NCBI GenBank assembly: GCA_016720595.1
Contig: JADKKI010000006.1
Location: 1-64,000 of the forward strand
Direction of reading: 5' to 3'
Length of the DNA: 64,000 nt
Source of the DNA: Myxococcales bacterium
GTDB taxonomy: Bacteria; Myxococcota_A; Polyangia; Haliangiales; Haliangiaceae
Of this stretch, positions 49,569 to 58,847 are shown piece by piece. The translations under genes and the position numbers were made by a program. The notes below the pieces were generated by a model, which ran no database searches, was not told where the DNA came from, and saw only the letters and a program-made list of their open reading frames with translations. Each line of letters starts with the position of its first letter. The stretch's first letter is position 1.

Positions 49569-51059
49569 ATGCGCACCTGTACCTATCTGATCGTGGCCCT
49601 GTTCGCGGCGGCCTGTAGCAAGAAGTCCGAGCCGCAGCCGGCTCCCGCGCCCGCCCCCAAGACCGTCTCGACCGAGACGGCCAAGAAGACGCCAGAAGTC
49701 GTCACCACGGCCAAGGTCGTCTCGGTGACGACGAAGTCGCCCGATGCAGGCGCTGCGTTCGAGCAGGCGCGCACGATGGCATTCGGCTCGCGCGGCGGCG
49801 AGGCGGTGGAGCTCCTCAACAAGGCGATCTCCCTCGACGCCGAGTTCGCCTTCGCGCACGCGTTCCTCGGGCAGGTGACGCCGGGCGCCGATGGCATGAC
49901 CTCGCTCGACAAGGCCGTGACGCTGGCGGCCAAGCTGCCCGAGGCCGAGCGGCTGACGATCGAGGCGATGCGGATGATGCGCGCCGGCGAGCACGACAAG
50001 GCCGTGGCGACGTACCAGAAGGTGATCGCGCTCGCTCCGGATGACTGGCACGCGATGATCACGCTCGGCACGGACGCGAACTTCACGGCCGATCACGCCG
50101 CGGCGCTCAAGTACTTCGAGCAGGCCGCGAAGGCGAAGCCCGATCTCGCGATCGCGCAGAACGGCCTCGCGTACGGCAACGCTGGCCTGCGCCAGTGGGA
50201 GCCCGCGATCGCCGCCGCGAAGAAGCAGGTGGAGCTGCTGCCCAAGGAGCCGAACCCCGCCGACACGCTCGGCGAGATCCAGCTCCTCGCGGGCAAGTTC
50301 GACGACTCCGAGAAGGCGTTCCAGCAGGCGCTGACGCTCGAGCCGAAGTTCAACATCTCGTGGCAGGGCGTGGCGTTCGCGCGCGCCTACCGCGCTGACT
50401 GGAAGGGCGCCCTCGAGGCCAGCGCCAAGCAGACGGCCGGCGCCACCACCTCGAACGATCGCGTGGGCACCCAGATGGATGCCGCGTGGCTCATGCTCGC
50501 CTCGGGCAAGCCGGCCGACGCGATCGCTCAGCTCGATGCGATCGAGAAGGATGCGGACGCGGCCAAGACCCCGTCGTTTGCGTTCGCCACGCTGGATCGC
50601 GCGTACATGCTGGAGCTGACCGGCAAGTACCCCGATGCGGTCAAGGTTCTCGCCGATGGCCTCACGCGCGGCGACGCGCTGCCGGGTGCAGCCAAGCGAA
50701 ACGCGCAGCGGATGCACGCGATCTTGACGCTGCGCCTCGCGGCGATGACCGGCAAGGCCGCGCCCGATGCGGACAAGCTGGTCGCGCTGGTCGACGAGAA
50801 TGCGACCACGCCGATCGCGAAGTCGTTCGCCAGCTGGGCGCACGGCCTCGCGGCCTGGGCCAAGACCGGTGCCAAGGATGCGGTCGCCGAGCTCGCGAAG
50901 TGCGAGCCGCAGGTCTCGGGGTGCCGCCTCGATCTCGCGGCTGCGCAGCGCAAGGCCGGTGACGCGGCTGGCGCGCAGGCGACCGACAAGGCCCTGCTCG
51001 AGACGCCCGTTCGCGATCCGATCACGGTGTACGCCGTGTCGCAGCTCCCGAAGAAGTAG
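49569..51059 (+). CDS. TPR lipoprotein
   Basis: The 496-residue product has a signal peptide with lipobox LFAAAC (Cys about 14) and a Pro/Thr/Lys linker. About ten tetratricopeptide repeats follow (for example AVATYQKVIALAPDDWHAMITLG and AALKYFEQAAKAKPDLAIAQNG), giving a solenoid of about 400 residues. The role would be a membrane-anchored protein-interaction scaffold. It is monocistronic and ends flush with the convergent DsbA-like gene (no gap). Confidence 0.9.
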   Translation: MRTCTYLIVALFAAACSKKSEPQPAPAPAPKTVSTETAKKTPEVVTTAKVVSVTTKSPDAGAAFEQARTMAFGSRGGEAVELLNKAISLDAEFAFAHAFLGQVTPGADGMTSLDKAVTLAAKLPEAERLTIEAMRMMRAGEHDKAVATYQKVIALAPDDWHAMITLGTDANFTADHAAALKYFEQAAKAKPDLAIAQNGLAYGNAGLRQWEPAIAAAKKQVELLPKEPNPADTLGEIQLLAGKFDDSEKAFQQALTLEPKFNISWQGVAFARAYRADWKGALEASAKQTAGATTSNDRVGTQMDAAWLMLASGKPADAIAQLDAIEKDADAAKTPSFAFATLDRAYMLELTGKYPDAVKVLADGLTRGDALPGAAKRNAQRMHAILTLRLAAMTGKAAPDADKLVALVDENATTPIAKSFASWAHGLAAWAKTGAKDAVAELAKCEPQVSGCRLDLAAAQRKAGDAAGAQATDKALLETPVRDPITVYAVSQLPKK

Positions 51060-51755
51060 TCAGCACCAGCTCGCCTGGTCCCTCGGGTCTCGGAGCAGCT
51101 CGAGGACGTTGGCCTCGATGATCTTGTAGCCGACGTTGCCGTAGAGCGTCTGGCGGCGATCGTTCAGGAGGTACGTCGGGCTGCCCCGCACGTGATCCGC
51201 CGCAGCGTCCTCGTAGTCGCGGAGCACCGCGGCCCAGGCGCTGCCGTCCTCGAGGTGCGCGCGCAGCGCTTCGGGGGCGAACCCGCGCGCGGCGGCGACC
51301 GCGAGCTGGACGTCCAGGCGCGAGATGTCGCGGCCGTCGCGGAAGAAGGCGAGCCGCAGGTCCCAGGCGAGCTCGTCGGCCGCTGCGGACGAGGGAGAGG
51401 ACGCAGTGCCGGCGGCGACCATCAGCTGCGCCGCCTTGACGACCGCGTGGGCAGTGCTCGACGTGGTGGGCACGACGCGCGTCCACGCATCGGGGTGGAG
51501 CGTCACGTGATCGAAGTGCGCGATCGTCTGCTCCACGTGTGCGCGATACGCGGGGACTCCGCCGCGATCTTTCCAGCCACCGATGACCTTGGTCCCCACA
51601 TCCGCGAACACGGAGCAGAACCGGATCCGGATCGCCACCTGCTCGTGGAAGTGATGACGGAGCTCGTCCACGCGGACCTGCGCGACATAGGCCCACACGC
51701 ACAGCAGGTCCGAGAAGTGCGAGATCGAGACGGGACCGGCGGTGGGGGTGCTCAC
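51060..51755 (-). CDS. DsbA-family (2-hydroxychromene isomerase-like) thioredoxin-fold protein
   Basis: The 231-residue protein has the DsbA/FrnE/HCCA-isomerase fold: ISHFSDLLCVWAYVAQVRVD, TKVIGGWKDRGGVPAYRAHVEQ, AAHVRGSPTYLLN-type cis-Pro (HVRGSPTYLLNDRR) and a C-terminal helix. There is a single Cys (LLCVWAY) and no second active-site Cys, which argues for an isomerase or transferase rather than a disulfide oxidase. No signal peptide. Confidence 0.8.
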   Translation of the reverse strand: MSTPTAGPVSISHFSDLLCVWAYVAQVRVDELRHHFHEQVAIRIRFCSVFADVGTKVIGGWKDRGGVPAYRAHVEQTIAHFDHVTLHPDAWTRVVPTTSSTAHAVVKAAQLMVAAGTASSPSSAAADELAWDLRLAFFRDGRDISRLDVQLAVAAARGFAPEALRAHLEDGSAWAAVLRDYEDAAADHVRGSPTYLLNDRRQTLYGNVGYKIIEANVLELLRDPRDQASWC

Positions 51756-51764
51756 CCGAGCGTT

Positions 51765-53150
51765 CTAGCGCGGCGGCTTGACCAGGTACGAGCGGAAGCG
51801 CTTGTTCTTGATCCGCCCTGCGGCGAGGCCCTCGAGGGCGCGGGCGCCGACCGCGGCGACGACCGCGACGAAGCTGATCCGATCGTTGACGGTGATCTGG
51901 CCGATGTCGGTGCCGGCGATCCCGACGCCGGTGGTCAGCGCGCCGACGATGTCGCCGGGGCGCAGACGATCCTGCCGGCCACCCTGGATCGCGATCGTGA
52001 TCATCGCCGGCGGCGGTGGCAGCTGGGCCTCGGCCGAGGGGATCGGCGACATCGCGACGCCGGCGAGCGGGCCCTGGCGAAGCTCGTCGAGGAGGCGGCC
52101 ATCCGAGGGATGCGCGAGGCTGATCGCGAGGCCACTGCGCCCCGCGCGGGCGGTGCGGCCGATGCGGTGCACGTAGACGTCCGGCTCGCGCGGGAGATCG
52201 TAGTTGATCACGGCGCCGAGGTCGTCGATGTCGAGGCCGCGCGCGGCCACGTCGGTGGCCACCACCACGCGGAGGCTCCCGTTCTTGAGGAGCAGGAGCA
52301 CGGTGTTGCGATCGTGCTGCTCCATGCCGCCGTGCAGTGCGACCGCCGCGAACCCCGAGCGCGAGAGCGCACCGGCGACGTCATCGCAGGTCTCGCGGTG
52401 GTTGCAGAAGATGATCGCGGATTCGGGGCGATGATGGCCGAGGATGCGGATCAGGGCGGGGACGCGATCGTCACGCCCGACATCGTAGATCCGCTGCTCG
52501 ATCCGCTGGGTGACATCCTCGGCGGCGACCTCCACGTGGAGCGCCTCGCGTTGATACGTGGTGCTCAGCGTGCGCACGGCCTCGGGGAACGTGGCGGAGA
52601 ACAGCAGCGTCTGATGATCGGGTGGGACCGCGCTGGCGATCGCGGTGACCGTATCGATGAAGCCCATCTCGAGCATGCGATCGGCCTCGTCGAGGACGAG
52701 CGTGCGGATGCCCGAGAGATCGAGGCGTTCGCGCTGCAGGTGATCGTGCACCCGGCCTGGCGTGCCGACGATGACATCGACGCCGTGCTCGAGCGAGGCG
52801 CGCTCGCGCTGCACCGAGCTGCCACCGCTCAAGGTGAGTACGCGCGTGTGGGGCAGCGGCCGCGCGAGGCGACGCAGCTCCTCGGCGACCTGCGCCGCGA
52901 GCTCCCGCGTGGGGCACAGCACGAGCGCACCCGGGCGCGGCCCGCGCGGCGTGATGCGCGCGAGGAGCGCGAGGCCGAACGCGGCGGTCTTGCCGGTGCC
53001 GGTGGCCGCCTGGCCGAGGACATCGCGGCCCTCGAGCATCGCGGGGAGCGCGAGCGCCTGGATCGGCGTCATCTCCGTGTACCCGAGCTGCGTCAGGTTC
53101 TCGAGCCACGCGGGCGCGAGGGAGAGCGTCGAGAACGCGAGGGGTGGCAC
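51765..53150 (-). CDS. dbpA: ATP-dependent RNA helicase DbpA
   Basis: The 461-residue DEAD-box helicase has the Q motif LGYTEMTPIQ, Walker A ATGTGKT (about 49-55), motif Ia PTRELA, DEAD (about 155-158), SAT (FSATFPE), and in RecA2 ATDVAARGLDIDD and HRIGRTARAG. The C-terminal 75 residues (ITIAIQGGRQDRLRPGDIVGAL, GQITVNDRISFVAV) are the DbpA RNA-binding domain that recognises hairpin 92 of 23S rRNA. It assists late 50S assembly. The start at GTG 53150 aligns with the usual AFSTL opening; an ATG at 53204 is an alternative. Confidence 0.95.
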   Translation of the reverse strand: MPPLAFSTLSLAPAWLENLTQLGYTEMTPIQALALPAMLEGRDVLGQAATGTGKTAAFGLALLARITPRGPRPGALVLCPTRELAAQVAEELRRLARPLPHTRVLTLSGGSSVQRERASLEHGVDVIVGTPGRVHDHLQRERLDLSGIRTLVLDEADRMLEMGFIDTVTAIASAVPPDHQTLLFSATFPEAVRTLSTTYQREALHVEVAAEDVTQRIEQRIYDVGRDDRVPALIRILGHHRPESAIIFCNHRETCDDVAGALSRSGFAAVALHGGMEQHDRNTVLLLLKNGSLRVVVATDVAARGLDIDDLGAVINYDLPREPDVYVHRIGRTARAGRSGLAISLAHPSDGRLLDELRQGPLAGVAMSPIPSAEAQLPPPPAMITIAIQGGRQDRLRPGDIVGALTTGVGIAGTDIGQITVNDRISFVAVVAAVGARALEGLAAGRIKNKRFRSYLVKPPR

Positions 53151-53219
53151 GGCAGCGCTATGTAGCGCCAAAGCGCGCCGGGGCGTATCGACGAATCGCT
53201 GCAATTCGCCGTGCCAGCG

Positions 53220-53573
53220 TCAGGCGCGGGCGTCGGTCATCGCGGCGATGCAGTCGTCGACCCAGGCGTCGAGCTCGATCGAGCGGCCGCTGGTGCCTCC
53301 ACCGCTGTCGTCATCGTAGACGGTGCCCTGGACCACCACACCTGCGCACCACTGCTGCCCGCCGAGGCCGCTCGGCGACTTGAAGGTGTGGGCCTCGTGG
53401 ACCCAGTTGAAGTAGATCCGCGGCGCGGTGGCATCGCTGCCGGCGGAGAGCTCGGCGAGCTCGCCGTTCTCGTCGTACCGGAACACCAGCTTCGTGCCTG
53501 TCCCTCGGCGCGCGACCCGGGCGATGCCGTTGGGGTTGCCACGTCGATGACGGGAGAGCAGCGAGACGCCCAT
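53220..53573 (-). CDS. Hypothetical small protein
   Basis: The 117-residue frame reads MGVSLLSRHRRGNPNGIARV, then beta-rich sequence (LVFRYDENGELAELSAGSDA, YFNWVHEAHTFKSPSGLGG) and an acidic end. Codon use is neighbour-like through the whole frame. No signal peptide and no family recognised. The true start is not certain. Confidence 0.5.
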   Translation of the reverse strand: MGVSLLSRHRRGNPNGIARVARRGTGTKLVFRYDENGELAELSAGSDATAPRIYFNWVHEAHTFKSPSGLGGQQWCAGVVVQGTVYDDDSGGGTSGRSIELDAWVDDCIAAMTDARA

Positions 53574-53639
53574 CAGCAGATGATGGCACCTCCGCCGGGC
53601 GCTTGCACTCGGCGAGTGCGTCGCGGATCCTCCGCAGCT

Positions 53640-54356
53640 ATGGCGCACAAGCCCGCTCACCTGCTGCTCTCCCTGCTCGCGATCGCGGGCTGCAAGAAGA
53701 CCGTCGACACGAAGGGCTTCGAGAAGACCCTCGCCGCGAAGGTCGCCGATCTCGGCTTCACGCCGGGACCGGTCACCTGCCCGTCGGGGATCGAGGGCAA
53801 GAAGGGCGCGACGTTCACCTGCAAGGTCGAGATCGAGAAGACGACCTACGATCTGGCCGTCACGATCACGAGCGTCGACGGCAGCAACGTCCAGATGGAC
53901 ACCAAGTGGGCGAAGGGCCCGGCGGTGATCAGCAAGAAGATCGCCGCGACCGCGCCCAAGGCCCTCGCCGAGGCGCTCGGCACCACGGTAGCGGTCGATT
54001 GCGGCACCGAGCCGCTGCTGTTCCTCGAGGCCGGCAAGGCGAAGTGCAAGCTGACCGCGGGTCACACGAGCTCGACGCTGCTGCTCGCGTTCGATGACAA
54101 GCTCGAGGTCACGGGCTGGGAGCTCGACCCGGCGCTGCTCGGCCGCGCGAAGCTCGAAGCGATCTTGACGCCATCGGTGGCGGAGAAGACGCACCCCGGC
54201 GTGAAGATCGATTGCGGGCCCGACGATCTGATCACGCGGCCCGCCGACGGCCTGCTGTGGTGCGGGATGCACGATGGCGACCAGGATCAGAAGATCCGCG
54301 TCACCGTCACGCCCGAGCTCAAGGTCGAGAAGTGGGAAGTGGCCACACCTCCCTGA
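53640..54356 (+). CDS. Lipoprotein with three DUF4333-like repeats
   Basis: The 238-residue product has a signal with lipobox LLAIAGC. Three related modules of about 65 residues follow, each with V-C-(S/E)-...-C pairing: VTCPSGIEGKKGATFTC, then DCGTEPLLFLEAGKAKC, then DCGPDDLITRPADGLLWC, each leading into a beta hairpin. The first unit matches DUF4333, a domain best known from actinobacterial lipoproteins; the other two are more divergent copies. Function is unknown. It is convergent with the GNAT gene. Confidence 0.75.
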   Translation: MAHKPAHLLLSLLAIAGCKKTVDTKGFEKTLAAKVADLGFTPGPVTCPSGIEGKKGATFTCKVEIEKTTYDLAVTITSVDGSNVQMDTKWAKGPAVISKKIAATAPKALAEALGTTVAVDCGTEPLLFLEAGKAKCKLTAGHTSSTLLLAFDDKLEVTGWELDPALLGRAKLEAILTPSVAEKTHPGVKIDCGPDDLITRPADGLLWCGMHDGDQDQKIRVTVTPELKVEKWEVATPP

Positions 54357-54365
54357 GCGCGTGAG

Positions 54366-54953
54366 CTATCGGGCCGTGATCCGGATGCCGGCGAGCTGGG
54401 TGGCGTGCTGGCGCTCGAACGTCTCGCGATCGATCCCGAACGTGATGTCCGTGGGCTCGTCGGCGAAGCTCCGCGCCTCGGGGCCATCGTCGAGTTGATA
54501 GCCCATCCGCTCGAACACGCGGCGCGAGGCCACGTTGTGCGGCACCACCGACGCATAGATCCGCGCGAGCTCCAGCGTCTGGAAGCCGAACGCATGGATC
54601 ATGATCGCGAACCGGCTCCCCAGGCCTTTGCCCTGATGCTTCGGTGCCGCGATCATGAAGGCGAACTCGGCGGCGCCATCGCGCAGGCCGCGCAGGTCGC
54701 CATCGCCGACGATCTCGCCATCGCGAAACAGCAGGAAGGCACGGGCGCCGTCGTCGATCATGTCGGCGTAGAGCTCGACGACCTCGTCCTCGGAGATCGG
54801 CTCCTCGTGGCCGAGCAGCTCGACGTTGCGCGGATCGTTGTATCCGGCGGCGAGATCCGCGGCGTGCGCCATCACGTCCTGCGGCGCGGGCTCGAGAGCG
54901 GTCAAGCGCCCGACCTCGGTGTCCCACTCGATCGAGAAGCGCGGAGCGTTCAC
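54366..54953 (-). CDS. GNAT-family N-acetyltransferase
   Basis: The 195-residue protein has the GNAT fold with motif A AEFAFMIAAPKHQGKGLGSRFA (the Q-x-x-G-x-G/A acetyl-CoA loop is HQGKGLG) and ARIYASVVPHNVASRRVFERMGY as motif B. The N-terminal 60 residues are the substrate side, unassigned. RimJ/RimL-like acetyltransferases of proteins or small amines are the closest look. GTG start at 54953, divergent from the M28 gene by 30 bp. Confidence 0.85.
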   Translation of the reverse strand: MNAPRFSIEWDTEVGRLTALEPAPQDVMAHAADLAAGYNDPRNVELLGHEEPISEDEVVELYADMIDDGARAFLLFRDGEIVGDGDLRGLRDGAAEFAFMIAAPKHQGKGLGSRFAIMIHAFGFQTLELARIYASVVPHNVASRRVFERMGYQLDDGPEARSFADEPTDITFGIDRETFERQHATQLAGIRITAR

Positions 54954-54983
54954 GGCCGCGAGCGTAGCGTACTCTGCAGCACG

Positions 54984-57863
54984 ATGACGGATGCATGGGA
55001 GCGGATCGAGGCCGAGGCGCGGGGCGCATACGAAGGAGCGGGGCGGTTCCCGCTGCGCGCGTACTCCGAGCTGATGCCGCCGCCGTACATCGGGCTCAAG
55101 CCGTGTGCGCCGGTACGCGGGCGCGGCCTGGCCACGCTCGAGGTCACCGAGGGTGACGCGCTCGACGTCGACGAGTACGAGCAGGCCCACGATCTCGAGC
55201 CGGGTCTCGATCGGATCGCAGCCGTCATCGTCGCGGAGCTCGGCAAGCTGATGCACGGCAAGCCGCACGCGCTGTCGCGCACGCTGCTCGAGGGCAACCC
55301 GGCGTGGCCACCGGAGCTCGCGGCGGCGGCACGGGACAACCGGCTCGCGCACGATCCGCTGGTGGTGATCTGCCCGCTGGCGCTGTCGCGATCGCAGGAC
55401 GACAAGGGCAACGATCGCTGGACCCTGTTCGGCGCGAGCCACGACGGCGCCGCCGCGCCGACCTTGCACGGGCTCGATGACAGCGCACTCGGTGACGTGA
55501 TCGCGTGGGCCGGTCTCGATCCTGACTGGCGGATCCTCGCGGCTGCGAGCGACGTGCCGGCGCCGCTCGTGCCCCGGCTCCTCGACGAGACGCGGCTCGC
55601 CGAGGTGAAGACGCTGGTGACGTTCGTGCCGTTCGCCCAGCTACCCGACGCGATCCGCGCCGCGTACCTCGCGGGCTCGCTCGTGCTGGTGCCCAGCCCC
55701 GCCACGCTCGTGCTGTTCGAACACCCGCGGTATCGGGAGCTGTCTCGCGAGCTCCCGCGCGCGATGCAGATCCCGCTCCTCCACCTGTTCCCGCGGGTCG
55801 AAGGCAGCTGCGCGATCCGGATCCCGCAGTCGGGCTGGATCGACGAGGGCGCCCCCGCTGCGGCGCACGGCCATCGCGTGGTCCCGCATCTGGTGCGCAC
55901 GCACCGCTGGCAGCGTGACGCGCGAGACGCCGACCACCTCGCCGAGGGTGCGTATGCCGACAAGGTCGCGGTCGCCCTGTTCTCGACGACGCCGGAGGCG
56001 ATCGATCTGTACAACAAGCCGCTCGCGCGCAACTCGCAGGTCTGGACCGAGGACTATCACCTGCTCCTCGATGGCCCCGCCGCCGAGAGCGCCGCGATCC
56101 TGCACGCCGCGAGCGTGGTCGACGAGGGCGGCCGGTTCGGCTACCGCATGTACTACCCGCCGATGCGCGCCGGGCTGCGCGAGGTGTTCTGGCACCTGCC
56201 GCTGATCGCGCGGCGCGGCGCCGGCCGGCTCGCGGATGGGCCGCTCGGCTACGCCACCGCCGAGCTGCCCGGTGCGGCGCCGATCCTGCTCGTCCCGCGG
56301 CTGCTCTCCCGCCCGGCGCATGTCGCCGCGGCGCGGGCCTTCCCGTTCGATCCGGGGCATGCGCGATACACGCTCGCGCACAACCTCCGCAAGCTGCTCG
56401 CCACCAGCGACCAGCTCGGTGGGCCGCTCACCGCCGAGCACGCACGCGCGCTGCTCCACGTGGAGAAGCACGTCACGCTGGAGGCCTGGCTCGCGGAGCT
56501 GCCCGGGCAGGCCGCCGATCCGGCCGTGGGGCAGCAGGTGCTCACCGCGGTGCGTGCGTGCCTCGGTGCCACCACGGCGACCAGCGCGCCGCACGTGCTT
56601 GGCAGTCTGGGCACGCGGGCGTTCGAGGAGCAGGTGTGGCGCTCGATCTCGCAGCTCTCGCACGGCGAGCTCCGGCAGAAGAACGATGCTGATGGGATCT
56701 CCGTCAATCGCGGCAAGCACGGCGGGCCGGCTGCCAAGGCGGCGCACATCCACGCGCACGAGCGCCGCGATCTCGAGGCGCTCGGCGATCACCTCCACGA
56801 TCGCTACCGGGCGCTGATCGAGGCGCACGGGATGACGGGCAAGGCCGAGGTCGTCGATCACGTGTTCCGCTGGGAGACCGACTTCGCGTTCCCGTGGATG
56901 GAGGGCTGGGCGAAGAACCAGCTCGCCCCTGCGGAGCGCAACATCGTGCTCGTGATCCCCGGGCGCGATCGCACGCAGGCCGTGGTGATGGGCGACCACT
57001 ACGACACGGCGTACATGGAGGACGTCTACTACAAGGAGAGCGGCGGCGATCTCCTGCGTGCGCCTGCCGCCGGCGCCGACGACAACCACTCGGCGACCAC
57101 GGCGCTGCTCCTCGCCGCCGAGCAGCTGCTTCCGCTCGCACGCGCGGGCCGCCTCGAGCGCGATGTCTGGCTCGTCCACCTCACCGGCGAGGAGTACCCG
57201 GCGGATTGCATGGGTGCACGCGCGCTGGCGCAGGGCCTGGTGGAGCGGCACCTCGTGTTCACCGCGGAGGATGGGCGACCGCGCGATGTCTCGAACGTCA
57301 CCGTCGTCGGTGCGTTCATCCTCGACATGATCGGCCACAACACCGAGCGCTCGCGCGACGTGTTCCAGATCGCCCCGGGCGAGGGCGCGGCCTCGGCGCG
57401 GCTGGCGCTGCGGGCGCATCGAGCGAACCTCGCGTGGAACCGGCTCGTCACGGAGTGGAATCAGGCGCCCGGTCGCGCGGGGCTCGTGCGTGCCGAGCGG
57501 ATGCCCGATGGCGCCACACCCTCGCCACCGCCGCCGCCGTTCGCACACCTCGTGGTCCACGGCGAAGTGCGCGTGGAGTGGGAGCCGCGCTCGGCGCTGT
57601 TCAACACCGATGGCCAGATCTTCTCGGACCTCGGCATCCCCACCGTGCTGTTCATGGAGAACTACGACATCAGCCGCAAGGGCTATCACGACACCCACGA
57701 CACGATGGCCAACATCGATCTCGACTACTGCGCCGCGCTCACCGCGATCGCGATCGAGACCGTGGTGGACACGGCGTGCGTTCGCGACGACGACATCGCT
57801 GTCGTCTCCGGGATGCAGCCTGCAACCTCGACAACGCAGCTCGCGAGCGCGCGGGCGTCCTAA
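54984..57863 (+). CDS. M28-type zinc peptidase with a very long N-terminal region
   Basis: The 959-residue protein is far longer than typical M28 aminopeptidases (about 300-500). The C-terminal third carries the zinc site: AVVMGDHYDTAYME (H-x-D), GADDNHSATTALL (bridging Asp), LTGEEYPADCMGA (catalytic and metal Glu pair), FILDMIGHNTE, and HDTHDTMANIDLDYC at the end. The first 600 residues have no recognisable domain, no signal peptide and are evenly codon-biased. The frame is open throughout with no break. A small double-glycine-leader gene follows 66 bp downstream. Confidence 0.85.
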   Translation: MTDAWERIEAEARGAYEGAGRFPLRAYSELMPPPYIGLKPCAPVRGRGLATLEVTEGDALDVDEYEQAHDLEPGLDRIAAVIVAELGKLMHGKPHALSRTLLEGNPAWPPELAAAARDNRLAHDPLVVICPLALSRSQDDKGNDRWTLFGASHDGAAAPTLHGLDDSALGDVIAWAGLDPDWRILAAASDVPAPLVPRLLDETRLAEVKTLVTFVPFAQLPDAIRAAYLAGSLVLVPSPATLVLFEHPRYRELSRELPRAMQIPLLHLFPRVEGSCAIRIPQSGWIDEGAPAAAHGHRVVPHLVRTHRWQRDARDADHLAEGAYADKVAVALFSTTPEAIDLYNKPLARNSQVWTEDYHLLLDGPAAESAAILHAASVVDEGGRFGYRMYYPPMRAGLREVFWHLPLIARRGAGRLADGPLGYATAELPGAAPILLVPRLLSRPAHVAAARAFPFDPGHARYTLAHNLRKLLATSDQLGGPLTAEHARALLHVEKHVTLEAWLAELPGQAADPAVGQQVLTAVRACLGATTATSAPHVLGSLGTRAFEEQVWRSISQLSHGELRQKNDADGISVNRGKHGGPAAKAAHIHAHERRDLEALGDHLHDRYRALIEAHGMTGKAEVVDHVFRWETDFAFPWMEGWAKNQLAPAERNIVLVIPGRDRTQAVVMGDHYDTAYMEDVYYKESGGDLLRAPAAGADDNHSATTALLLAAEQLLPLARAGRLERDVWLVHLTGEEYPADCMGARALAQGLVERHLVFTAEDGRPRDVSNVTVVGAFILDMIGHNTERSRDVFQIAPGEGAASARLALRAHRANLAWNRLVTEWNQAPGRAGLVRAERMPDGATPSPPPPPFAHLVVHGEVRVEWEPRSALFNTDGQIFSDLGIPTVLFMENYDISRKGYHDTHDTMANIDLDYCAALTAIAIETVVDTACVRDDDIAVVSGMQPATSTTQLASARAS

Positions 57864-57929
57864 CCCGGCCAAGGTCCTCGGCGCAGCAGCAGCCGCACGA
57901 CGGCGCACCTCGTGCACCAGCGCGGACGG

Positions 57930-58181
57930 ATGAACAGCCTCACAGATCTCGAGTTGTCGAAGGTGTTCGGTGGGGTCGCCGCGCGTGAGTGCACCCCCGA
58001 GAATCCTCGGGGAACTCCGCCCCCGACCTACGCCGGACCAGCCACCGGCGACGGCAAGAGCCTCGAGCAGCGCGTGATCGAGAACACCGATCGCGCGATG
58101 GCACCGTGGAAGCTGCTCAACGGGGTCGCAGGCGGCGCAAGGACGGCAGGCGCGTTGCCGCGCTACCAGCCGCCGCGTTGA
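57930..58181 (+). CDS. Putative double-glycine-leader peptide (bacteriocin-like)
   Basis: The 83-residue product opens MNSLTDLELSKVFGG, a textbook double-glycine leader (L-D-x-E-L-x-V-x-GG, GG at 14-15). The mature part begins VAARECTPENPRG and is Pro-rich, hydrophilic and basic at the end (ARTAGALPRYQPPR), with one Cys. Leaders of this type are cut by C39 peptidase domains of ABC transporters during export. No such transporter is in the window. The gene lies 66 bp behind the M28 peptidase on the same strand. Confidence 0.65.
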   Translation: MNSLTDLELSKVFGGVAARECTPENPRGTPPPTYAGPATGDGKSLEQRVIENTDRAMAPWKLLNGVAGGARTAGALPRYQPPR

Positions 58182-58295
58182 GCGAGCTCACGTGCATCGC
58201 GGGCGAACACCGACGTGGACGATAGCGCGGCGATCGGGGTGAGACCGTGGTGACCGCCGTGCGCGCGACAACCGTAGTGCCGCTATACTCGTGGG

Positions 58296-58661
58296 ATGGT
58301 TCGCGTCGCTGCGCTGGTGTTCCTCGTCGCGTGCGGCTCCTCAGGTAAGGCCGAGGAGGCGCCGCCACGTCCCAAGCAGCCGCCGCCGGTGGTGACGCCG
58401 CCCGTGGGTCCGGTGGTGAAGGCCGCCGGGTTCGATCGCGCGTGCACCGCGGCCACCGACTGCGTGGTGGTCAAGCCCGCGGGCTGCGATCCGTGCGCGT
58501 GCGCGACCGAGGCGATCGCCTCGAAGGCGATGGCGCAGTTCGACGAGGCGGTGGGCAAGCTCGCGTGCGAGCCGCCGGATCTCAGCGTGCGCTGCGCTCC
58601 CTGCCAGCTCTATGCGGCCGGCTGCGTGGATCAGGGCTGCGTCGCGACGCCGCGGTTCTGA
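58296..58661 (+). CDS. Small Cys-rich lipoprotein
   Basis: The 121-residue product has a signal with lipobox VFLVAC (Cys about 13). A Pro-rich linker is followed by a compact domain with nine Cys in CTAATDC, GCDPCAC, C-EPP, CAPCQLY, GCVDQGC spacing, likely a disulfide-knotted fold. It resembles other myxobacterial Cys-rich lipoproteins but has no assigned function. Confidence 0.75.
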   Translation: MVRVAALVFLVACGSSGKAEEAPPRPKQPPPVVTPPVGPVVKAAGFDRACTAATDCVVVKPAGCDPCACATEAIASKAMAQFDEAVGKLACEPPDLSVRCAPCQLYAAGCVDQGCVATPRF

Positions 58662-58847
58662 GCATCGAATCGCGAGTCACGACCTCGCTGCCACAGGCGC
58701 GTCGCCCGTCGCGGGCGCACGACCGCCGGCCAGACTGACTTAGATCTCGGCTGGTTGCACGATCGCGGAAGAATCTACGCAACTTCTCGCGGGCGGTGCC
58801 GATAGCCGCGGGATGAGCGGACGGTCCCACGGTACGCGAGCGGCGTC

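Noticed and set aside
55641..57917. 758-codon minus-strand frame
   Set aside because: Antisense of the M28 peptidase, which has the complete zinc site.
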